Source of the DNA: a virus
Reading direction: 5' to 3' (one strand)
IMG/VR virus record: IMGVR_UViG_3300036770_002506
Coordinates: 1 to 31,056 of that record
Length of the DNA: 31,056 nt
Shown here: piece after piece, positions 24,023 to 30,404 of the stretch
Layout of the letters: each line of letters begins with the position of its first letter
Numbering within the stretch: position 1 is the first letter of the stretch
Program-made: the position numbers and the translations under genes
Notes under the pieces: model-generated
Told to the model about the DNA's origin: nothing
The model's input: the letters and a program-made list of their open reading frames with translations, nothing else
Databases searched by the model: none

Positions 24023-25669
24023 TTAAAGAGTTTCTAAACCTCTTACATATACTTTACCATAGAACTCTGGACGAACTACTTTCTTCGCGTAACGTGTCAT
24101 AACACCTTTACGTGGAGTGAAGTTAACTGGATCGTATACCAATGGAGTCATGATAAGTGGAACGTATGGGCTAAATACTGCACCTGTTTCAAGGAATTGA
24201 CTTCCTCTGAATCCCATAAGGATTACGTTTTCTTTCATGTATGGGTTTTTGTAAACAGTGTATCTGTTATTGATTGCACCAATTTTTTGTACGCCTGCTG
24301 CAAATTCCATTTTGTTACCATCTGTATCAGCAGCAAATCCTGGGATAGATTCAAGGATAGTTGCAACTGCTGGAGAAGTTACAAGGAAGTTAGCACCACC
24401 ACGTAATGTTTTTTGGTGAATTTTATTTGATACTTTTTGAAGTTTAGTACCTAAAGTTTGGAACCATCCACCTTGAGTGTTATAGAATCCACCGTTAGTT
24501 ACAGTTTGAGCTGTAAAGTTAGATCCGTTCCAAATTTCGTTATTAATTGCTGACCAATACTCAGTTGTTGGAGCTGATGCAATCAACATATCAAGAATTT
24601 CTAAATCGATTTCCATTGATACATACTCAGACAACATTGAAGTCAATTCAGCTTCAGCATCAATTGAGTGGTAAGCGTTAAGGTCTTGAGCAAATTCAGG
24701 TGTCCAAACTGCTTTCAACTTACGTGTTTTAGCAACGATTGGCTCTGATTGAAGCTCTAAGTTAACTTCTGGGATATCAATATCAGTACCTTGGTTGATT
24801 CCAGATGTTCCTGATCCTCTAAATGGATTAGCATCTTCAAAATCACCTCTAGTGATATCTGTAGGTTGTTTGCTATATGTTACAGTATATCCTGCTGTAC
24901 CGCTTAATCCTAATGCACCTGATACAAAGAATTCAATTTGACCTGTAGCGGCATTGAATTTGTTAAATGCAGGAACAACATTTGCTGCAGAATAATTAGA
25001 ACCAGAAGCAATAGTAAATGATCTAACTGCTAATAAATCTGGATTAACTAATGAAGATGTATTTACATAGATAACTGAATATCCTGCTAATCCGTTAGTA
25101 TAAGCTGAATCAAAGTTAACTGATCCTGAACCTGCAGAAACAGCTGATGCAGTTGTTGCAGAAACTACAGATGATGTTTCGTTAATTGAATAACCGAAAC
25201 GACCTGCACCGTAAAGACCTCCTGATGGATCACCAGTTGTAGTAGTAACACCGAACATTGAGTCATCAGCATTTGGAGAACCAAATGGATCACCTGTTCT
25301 GTTTAAGTTGTCAGAATCAAATCCTGGTTGAGCTGTACCGTATTTGAAATCAAGATAGAAAATAAGTCCTGATGGCAAATTCATTGGTTGAACTGAAACG
25401 AATTCTTTAGCTGCAAATTCAGCAAAGATTCTTCTTACCAATGGAAGTGCAACACCAGCCCACTCTTCAGATCCTTCTGCAGTACCTGTAGCTGACGCTT
25501 CTTTTACTAATTGACGTGCTTGGTTTTCAAGCAATTGAGCCATTCCGGCTTTTTCTGTCTCATTTCTAAGACCTTCTAATAGTCCCGTTTTTTCCCATTT
25601 AGTAACCAAACCTTTAGCGGCTGATCTCTGAGATGCATCTGGACTTTGTAATAATGAATTTAAACTCAT
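24023..25669 (-). CDS. Major capsid protein (gp23-like)
   Basis: A 548-residue protein (T4 gp23 is 521). Identifying segments are SEEWAGVALPLVRRIFAEFA, then AAKEFVSVQPMNLPSGLIFY, near residues 67-105, and the end VRPEFYGKVYVRGLETL. It forms the HK97-fold hexamers of the head. The N-terminal 57 residues are probably removed by the prohead protease; VKE57-Ala58 is a candidate cleavage site related to the T4 (Leu/Ile)-x-Glu rule, but this is a guess. AAAGGAG stands eight bases before the ATG, the best site in the window, and a strong terminator follows. High expression is expected. Confidence 0.96.
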   Translation of the reverse strand: MSLNSLLQSPDASQRSAAKGLVTKWEKTGLLEGLRNETEKAGMAQLLENQARQLVKEASATGTAEGSEEWAGVALPLVRRIFAEFAAKEFVSVQPMNLPSGLIFYLDFKYGTAQPGFDSDNLNRTGDPFGSPNADDSMFGVTTTTGDPSGGLYGAGRFGYSINETSSVVSATTASAVSAGSGSVNFDSAYTNGLAGYSVIYVNTSSLVNPDLLAVRSFTIASGSNYSAANVVPAFNKFNAATGQIEFFVSGALGLSGTAGYTVTYSKQPTDITRGDFEDANPFRGSGTSGINQGTDIDIPEVNLELQSEPIVAKTRKLKAVWTPEFAQDLNAYHSIDAEAELTSMLSEYVSMEIDLEILDMLIASAPTTEYWSAINNEIWNGSNFTAQTVTNGGFYNTQGGWFQTLGTKLQKVSNKIHQKTLRGGANFLVTSPAVATILESIPGFAADTDGNKMEFAAGVQKIGAINNRYTVYKNPYMKENVILMGFRGSQFLETGAVFSPYVPLIMTPLVYDPVNFTPRKGVMTRYAKKVVRPEFYGKVYVRGLETL

Positions 25670-25702
25670 CGTTTTATCTCCTTTGTTTTGTTTTTTAAAA
25701 AA

Positions 25703-26671
25703 TTAAATTAATCCTGCCAATTTTTTCCAACGGTTTGCATATTCAAAACCTTCGTTAAGAATTTGCGTTTTTGGCGCCGTTGATGCAACTGGTCTTGAAG
25801 CGTAAGATTTAGATTCTTTAACTACTTTTCTAGCTTTTGTTGGCTTATTAAAGCTTTCTGCTAATGTAGCAAATACTAATTTTGCTTCGCGAGTTGTTGC
25901 TGCTCTATCAAAGTTTTCAATAACTTTCATTTTTTGTGCTTCGTTAAGCTCAAAGTTACGGAATAACTTGTTAGTGTATAACAATTTAGCGTTAAGAAGA
26001 TTAACTTCGTTGATTACTGATTGAAGTTGTTTCACAGTACGATATGCTTCTTGAAGATCTTCTTCCATTTTTTTGTACTTGCCTTCTTCTACCGTTTCTT
26101 CATCTTCAGCAGGCGCACCCATATCTTCTTCTCCTTCTTCAGCAAGAATAGCTTCGATCAAAGAATCGATATCTTCATCTACTGTTTTTTCATACTTGCC
26201 ATAATCGCCTTCATCTACTGATGCTGGTTCAACATCTTCTAAATTTTCTTCAGAACCCATTGCCTCTAATTCAGCAATAATTGATTCTAAATTCAATTCG
26301 TCTTCTTCTTCGGCAGCATACTCGTCTTCTGCTGGCATTTCCGCTTCAGCTTCTGGTTCTCCACCAATCATACCTGTTAAGTCATATTCGCCGTCATTGT
26401 CGAAATCTAACCCGATGTTTACTGAATCTGGCATACCCATTCCCATATCATCTGCACCAGCTTCCATTTCGTCAGCTCCCATTGCCATATCCTCTGCACC
26501 AGCTTCCATTTCTTCTTCGCCTTCTAATTCGCTCATCAATTGAGTTTCTAGCATGCTTTTCATTTGAGGCATAAATGCTTCTTGTAACGCTAATTTTGCA
26601 TTAGCTAATGCAGTTTCTTTAACAGCTTTAGCATCTGCGATTGCTTGTTTTAGCAAATCTGATTTTGCCAT
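25703..26671 (-). CDS. Prohead core scaffold protein (gp22-like)
   Basis: A 322-residue, strongly acidic protein; residues 45-200 are mostly Glu, Asp, Ala, Gly and Met. It has a helical C-terminal domain, LNAKLLYTNKLFRNFELNEA onward, recognisable as T4-type prohead scaffold. It lies between the head protease and the capsid gene, as gp22 does. It would form the internal core that the capsid assembles on and would be degraded by the protease. Two features stand out: a tandem 14-residue repeat at 54-79 and a calcium-loop-like DFDNDGEYD at 89-97. AAGGAG precedes the ATG by seven bases. The 176-base gap before it holds a terminator, a possible promoter and a hairpin. Confidence 0.85.
   Translation of the reverse strand: MAKSDLLKQAIADAKAVKETALANAKLALQEAFMPQMKSMLETQLMSELEGEEEMEAGAEDMAMGADEMEAGADDMGMGMPDSVNIGLDFDNDGEYDLTGMIGGEPEAEAEMPAEDEYAAEEEDELNLESIIAELEAMGSEENLEDVEPASVDEGDYGKYEKTVDEDIDSLIEAILAEEGEEDMGAPAEDEETVEEGKYKKMEEDLQEAYRTVKQLQSVINEVNLLNAKLLYTNKLFRNFELNEAQKMKVIENFDRAATTREAKLVFATLAESFNKPTKARKVVKESKSYASRPVASTAPKTQILNEGFEYANRWKKLAGLI
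26436..26515 (-). repeat. Tandem 42-base repeat in scaffold gene
   Basis: Two copies (26436-26473 and 26478-26515, period 42) that differ at about five positions. They encode the 14-residue repeat E-M-E-A-G-A-(E/D)-D-M. Such repeats can expand or contract by slippage. Confidence 0.8.
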
Positions 26672-26701
26672 TGTTTTTCTCCTTAAATTTGTTTTTGGAA
26701 G

Positions 26702-26721
26702 TAAGATTATTCTAAATCTTA
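26702..26721 (-). promoter_or_regulatory. Hairpin in the scaffold gene leader
   Basis: TAAGATT / AATCTTA, a perfect seven-pair inverted repeat with a six-base loop, 30 bases before the scaffold ATG. It lacks a following T run, so it is a leader element rather than a terminator. It might influence message stability or translation. Confidence 0.45.
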
Positions 26722-26768
26722 ATAGAAATTTATTTATTTATCGACACTATATAGAAAATAGCGTATTC

Positions 26769-26782
26769 TTTAATATATATGG
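26769..26782 (-). promoter_or_regulatory. Degenerate promoter-like motif upstream of scaffold
   Basis: CCATATATATTAAA shares 11 of 14 positions with the motif and lies after the bS21 terminator, 97 bases before the scaffold ATG. It could drive the scaffold and capsid genes. Confidence 0.35.
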
Positions 26783-26807
26783 GCATGTTTGAAAAAACAG
26801 TAAAAAA

Positions 26808-26829
26808 GTCCTAACTTTTTTGTTAGGAC
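26808..26829 (-). terminator. Intrinsic terminator after bS21
   Basis: Eight-pair stem GTCCTAAC / GTTAGGAC with a six-A loop, followed by TTTTTT and ACTG, 18 bases after the bS21 stop codon. Confidence 0.85.
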
Positions 26830-26847
26830 CTTTAAAATAATTTAAAT

Positions 26848-27099
26848 CTAGCTATTTTTTTGATGAAAATCTTTAATTTGTTGCAAATACTTAGCTGAAT
26901 TAAGTTGTTCTCTACGTTTAACACTAGGTTTTGTAAATGTTTTATTGTCTTTAAGTTTTTCTAACGTGCCTGTTGATTTAACTTTTCTTTTAAATGTTTT
27001 TAATGCATACGCTAAATCTTCTCTGCTTGTTCCTAAAACATTAACTCCTGTTGAGTGTCCTGGAATGATAGTTTTGTGATGTTTTTGTTTTTTATTCAT
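26848..27099 (-). CDS. rpsU: Phage-encoded ribosomal protein bS21 homologue
   Basis: An 83-residue basic protein. Residues 27-79 match bS21: ALKTFKRKVKSTGTLEKLK, then FTKPSVKRREQLNSAKYLQQ. From memory, Bacteroidota bS21 (KKFKR/YKRKF...TG...KPSVxRR...AAYIQ) aligns without gaps at an offset of 17. That puts Tyr71 at the position of the Flavobacterium Tyr54, known to help hold the 16S rRNA anti-Shine-Dalgarno. The 17 extra N-terminal residues (MNKKQKHHKTIIPGHST) are basic and phage-specific. bS21 binds the small subunit near the 3' end of 16S rRNA. The gene has no strong ribosome binding site, lies 10 bases after its neighbour, and is followed by a terminator. It probably modifies host translation. 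Confidence 0.85.
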   Translation of the reverse strand: MNKKQKHHKTIIPGHSTGVNVLGTSREDLAYALKTFKRKVKSTGTLEKLKDNKTFTKPSVKRREQLNSAKYLQQIKDFHQKNS

Positions 27100-27109
27100 A
27101 TATGTTAAA

Positions 27110-27574
27110 TTAAATTTTTCCTTGTGGTCTTTTTGCAGGTAATTGTGGCTGTTGATTAACTACATTAAATCTAAAATGTTTAAGTTCTGGTAATTGTGAA
27201 AAATATCCTTGAATCTTTTGTGCTTCAGTGCCCGGATCTTGTCCTAACCGAAAATAGAAATATCCCATTTTACCTGTTTTTGATTTCGTATGTTTAACTA
27301 TAGTAAAACCTTTTTTAGTAGTCCATTGCTTAATAGTCTCTGCTACTTGTTCAGCTTGAGACGGATCTCGAAGAATGTATTGAACGCCCCCTTGATAGTC
27401 AGTGATATTATTTACGAGTTGAGCTTCATCTAGTTCAGCCATATTAGTTTTAAATTTTTCTGAAGCAGCTGCTATTCGCTCCATATTTGTAGCAATTTGT
27501 TCAGAGTCCTCTGCACTCATTGCTTCTCGCAATCCAAACCATTCTCTATACATTTTTTTAAACTTACTCATCAT
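27110..27574 (-). CDS. 154-residue unknown protein in the head module
   Basis: The N-terminal 60 residues are helical (MSKFKKMYREWFGLREAMSA, then MERIAAASEKFKTNMAELDE). The second part (GGVQYILRDPSQAEQVAETI, then KMGYFYFRLGQD) could be a small alpha-beta domain. AAAGG precedes two adjacent ATGs, and the second (27571) has the better spacing. Located between the protease and bS21, it may be a prohead core protein like T4 gp67/gp68. No direct evidence supports that. Confidence 0.7.
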   Translation of the reverse strand: MMSKFKKMYREWFGLREAMSAEDSEQIATNMERIAAASEKFKTNMAELDEAQLVNNITDYQGGVQYILRDPSQAEQVAETIKQWTTKKGFTIVKHTKSKTGKMGYFYFRLGQDPGTEAQKIQGYFSQLPELKHFRFNVVNQQPQLPAKRPQGKI

Positions 27575-27605
27575 TGACCTTTATATTATATAAAAAATAT
27601 TACAA

Positions 27606-28013
27606 TTATCCAATATCATAATATTTTTTTAATCCTTCTGCAATATCTTCATATGCCTGTGCACATTTTCTTTCGTTAATAATAACTTCGGTTGCAGCTT
27701 TTTTAAATTCCTTTAAAGCTTCTGACATATATTTAAAATGACGTCCAGCAGCGGTTGCTTCTACAACATCGGATGATGCTTCATTAACGTGACGTTGAGC
27801 TGTTTCAACCATACGTTCTATTTTACTTACGGCTTCTTCTAATTGTCGTTTACTATATACTGATTCTCCTAATTGAGAAAATGTTCGTAATGATTCTACA
27901 AACGCACGTTTTTCTTCTGTTGTTAATGGAGCTGGTCCTTCTTGAAATACATTTTGCTTAGCAGAATCCATTTCATATAATAAACCTCGTAATGTTTCTA
28001 ATTTCTTTCCCAT
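27606..28013 (-). CDS. 135-residue helical protein in the head module
   Basis: A mainly alpha-helical protein starting MGKKLETLRGLLYEMDSAKQ. Residues 50-135 are rich in Glu, Ala and Lys and could form a helical bundle. I start at the ATG at 28013, one base after the protease stop, with AGGA eight bases before; the open frame continues upstream into the protease gene but without support. It is probably a prohead core or internal head protein by position; the family is unrecognised. Confidence 0.7.
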   Translation of the reverse strand: MGKKLETLRGLLYEMDSAKQNVFQEGPAPLTTEEKRAFVESLRTFSQLGESVYSKRQLEEAVSKIERMVETAQRHVNEASSDVVEATAAGRHFKYMSEALKEFKKAATEVIINERKCAQAYEDIAEGLKKYYDIG

Positions 28014-28014
28014 A

Positions 28015-28644
28015 TTATATCCTGCATTTACCATCTTCGCATAAAATCGAAGTAATGATTTCGTTTACTTTTGCGTATTTATTTATTTGTTTATTTTTAT
28101 TTACTGATTCATTCATCTGTGTAGGTCGCATAAAAGCGCCATGAGTTGATGGATTTGATACAAAGTCCCAACAAATTAATTCAAAATCTTCTTGAACTTC
28201 AACTACGCCTTCATTACGTAATTCTTTAACGGAGCCTAAACCTCTACTAGAAATACCTAATGTTATTCCAGCTTTAAAAAGACTCTTTAAAATATTACCC
28301 GACGGAGTATCTAGTATTTGAACTGCACCTTTAAGATCATCGCCATCCCACCAAATTTTTAAAACATTGTGAGATACATTGTTTAAGTTTACTACAGATG
28401 ATTCTGGATGATCTAATTCACCTAATGCTCTGTGTTGATCAATATATTCTCTTTGATATCGTTGACATTCTCGCATCAATATATTTTTAGGATATATTCT
28501 TCCGTTTTGATTTTTTGCGCCTGCTCTTTGTAAAACTCCTTGTACAACAAAACCACCAGGTATTCCATATGCAGCACCATTAGATTCATTTAATGAACCA
28601 ACAGGCTTAAATGGCATATATTCTACTATTAGTTGTTTTGACAT
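28015..28644 (-). CDS. Prohead core protease (gp21-like)
   Basis: A 209-residue serine protease of the T4 gp21 type (T4 gp21 is 212 residues). The likely catalytic His79 is in GELDHPESS and the nucleophile is in ISSRGLGS (Ser132 or Ser133). VVQGVLQRAGAKNQNGRIYP and FVSNPSTHGAFMRP are other family segments. It cleaves scaffold, capsid and internal proteins during maturation, clearing space for DNA. AGGAGAATAAT precedes the ATG, one base after the previous stop. The C-terminal CEDGKCRI has two Cys. Position between portal and capsid agrees with T4. Confidence 0.9.
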   Translation of the reverse strand: MSKQLIVEYMPFKPVGSLNESNGAAYGIPGGFVVQGVLQRAGAKNQNGRIYPKNILMRECQRYQREYIDQHRALGELDHPESSVVNLNNVSHNVLKIWWDGDDLKGAVQILDTPSGNILKSLFKAGITLGISSRGLGSVKELRNEGVVEVQEDFELICWDFVSNPSTHGAFMRPTQMNESVNKNKQINKYAKVNEIITSILCEDGKCRI

Positions 28645-28645
28645 A

Positions 28646-29506
28646 TTATTCTCCTAATGATCTAATTCGTTCTGATATTTTTATTAATCGTTCTGATATT
28701 TTATTCAATGCATTTTTAGATGACTCTTTCAAACCGCCATGTGCAATACCTGATTCGGTTTTTAATCTGCTTGTATATCTAATAGTTTCTTCAATCTCTT
28801 TAAGTTTTTTTGCAACTTCTTTTATTGATTCGTTTACACGCTGCTCCGGAGATTGTTTTGCATTGCCAAATGCAAATGAACGATAACCTTCGATAAGTTG
28901 TTCATATTTTCGATCCATTGCTTCCGTTAGCTTAGGAGTTTGACTTGGCGTATCTGTTAATGGTACCGATGGATATTTAGTTACTTTTTTATTTTGCCAA
29001 TCTGATTCATCTTCTGCAAAGGCAAACTTATCCATCCATTCCTCTTCTTGTGATTCAGGACGTTGATATTTTTCTGGCTGATATGATGGTGGAGTATTAA
29101 TAGATTCTACTACTTTATATCCCAATTGTTCTGCAGTATCTTTATCAGTAGTTTTCGCAAAAGCATTTTTTGTCATGTATGACCCTGCACCTGCTGATGT
29201 TGAAATTTCTTCTAATTCTTCATGATACCCCTTGTAATCACAATGTAAACAACCTTTTCCTTCACACTTAGTGCATTGTTTTATATTTTGATACTCAGGT
29301 TTCATTCCTGTATTTTTACAACGTTTGCATCCTGCTCCATGACATGAATCACATTCTGGTTGATCGTTATTCATAGCTTTTTTAATAGCTCGATCTTTTA
29401 CGCCCATATATTCTTGTTCTGGTTTTTCTTGGTTACCATCACCATCCCAATCTTTTTCATTTAGCGATTCGAAGCTTTCTTCTATTTGTTGAAGGAATGA
29501 TTTCAT
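28646..29506 (-). CDS. Head-module protein with DnaJ-type zinc motifs
   Basis: A 286-residue protein. Residues 52-63 and 78-89 hold two C-x2-C-x3-GC-x2-C units (Cys 52, 55, 60, 63 and 78, 81, 86, 89; CDSCHGAGCKRC and CTKCEGKGCLHC), each ending TG or KG. These are the zinc motifs of DnaJ's cysteine-rich domain, but no J-domain is seen. Residues 19-30 (DWDGDGNQEKPE) resemble an EF-hand calcium loop except at position eight. The C-terminal half is helical. The start overlaps the previous stop as ATGA. Its place between portal and protease, where T4 has gp67/gp68, suggests an internal prohead or chaperone role. No known phage family is recognised. Confidence 0.78.
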   Translation of the reverse strand: MKSFLQQIEESFESLNEKDWDGDGNQEKPEQEYMGVKDRAIKKAMNNDQPECDSCHGAGCKRCKNTGMKPEYQNIKQCTKCEGKGCLHCDYKGYHEELEEISTSAGAGSYMTKNAFAKTTDKDTAEQLGYKVVESINTPPSYQPEKYQRPESQEEEWMDKFAFAEDESDWQNKKVTKYPSVPLTDTPSQTPKLTEAMDRKYEQLIEGYRSFAFGNAKQSPEQRVNESIKEVAKKLKEIEETIRYTSRLKTESGIAHGGLKESSKNALNKISERLIKISERIRSLGE

Positions 29507-30363
29507 GCACTAACCTCATTTAATTCATCAACTAAGTCCATATATCGCATTAAGTTTAATACATGAGATTCTTTAATCTTTTTAATATTTTCTACATTAC
29601 AAAGCATTTCAGATAATTTTTGTACTTTAATTTGAGTGACTTTATCTGAAATATGTTTTGCGTGTTCCGATAGTGACGTTTTTAACTTAGGTATGACTTG
29701 TTGAACATATTCTCGTAATGCTTCAGTATCATTAACATTTGTAATGTATTTATTTAATAACTGTTTTTGTGATTCTGATAATGTTGAATATTTTTCGTTG
29801 AATTTATCAATCATTATTTTATATGCTAATAGTCTAGTATCTTTCTCTTGTTTAGAAAGCGTTTCAGTAATAGTATCTTTTTCTACTACACGTCGTTCCG
29901 TACGTTCTGTAAGTAAACAATGATCTAAAACTACATTTTTACATTCCGTTAATTGTTTGATATTTGAATTATCATCGAATTCAAACAACATGTAAATTGA
30001 AGCTAAAACCTTATAGTTATTTATATGCGCTTTCGAAAGTGAGTCAAATGAAAATTTTTCAGAAATTTCTTTTACTAAATTATATTTCTGACGATTTAAT
30101 AAACTTTTATTTAATTTTTCATGAGATTGCCTAACAGAACGTATGTATTCTAATGCACGTGCTTCAGACTTATGTTGTTCTTTTACTAATGAATTATATA
30201 AATGTAATTCTTTTGCTAATTCAGTATTTTTACCAAAATACTTTTTAATTATGTCTATAGTATTAGATTTATCTGATGTTAATGTTTCCGATGTTAGTTT
30301 CCTTACTAACATTTCGAATAGCAATCCGGTATTTTTATACTTTGAATGTTTTAGTTTTTTCAT
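29503..30363 (-). CDS. 286-residue unknown helical protein next to the portal gene
   Basis: A basic, almost wholly helical protein (MKKLKHSKYKNTGLLFEMLV, then KLTSETLTS, KKYFGKNTELAKELHLYNSL). No catalytic or membrane motif is visible. I associate its first 50 residues (KHSKYKNTGLLFE..., NTELAKEL) with proteins beside the portal in marine T4-like phages, function unknown. Its stop overlaps the zinc-motif gene's start. The 14-base motif is 19 bases before the ATG, with no Shine-Dalgarno. It is perhaps a prohead core protein. Confidence 0.72.
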   Translation of the reverse strand: MKKLKHSKYKNTGLLFEMLVRKLTSETLTSDKSNTIDIIKKYFGKNTELAKELHLYNSLVKEQHKSEARALEYIRSVRQSHEKLNKSLLNRQKYNLVKEISEKFSFDSLSKAHINNYKVLASIYMLFEFDDNSNIKQLTECKNVVLDHCLLTERTERRVVEKDTITETLSKQEKDTRLLAYKIMIDKFNEKYSTLSESQKQLLNKYITNVNDTEALREYVQQVIPKLKTSLSEHAKHISDKVTQIKVQKLSEMLCNVENIKKIKESHVLNLMRYMDLVDELNEVSA

Positions 30364-30382
30364 ACTGTTGTCAGTAATTTAA

Positions 30383-30396
30383 TTTTATATAAATAT
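30383..30396 (-). promoter_or_regulatory. Promoter-like motif upstream of the gene at 30363
   Basis: ATATTTATATAAAA, 19 bases before the ATG, after the portal gene. Confidence 0.58.
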
Positions 30397-30404
30397 GTTT
30401 AAAA

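Noticed and set aside
26672-26847. Missed small gene in the 176-base gap before scaffold
   Set aside because: Stops are frequent in all frames, and the stretch is explained by a terminator, a degenerate promoter motif and a leader hairpin.
30018-30025. T4 late box TATAAATA in the coding direction
   Set aside because: It lies deep inside the coding sequence of the 286-residue gene, with no start codon following at a useful distance. A single eight-base AT match is expected by chance.
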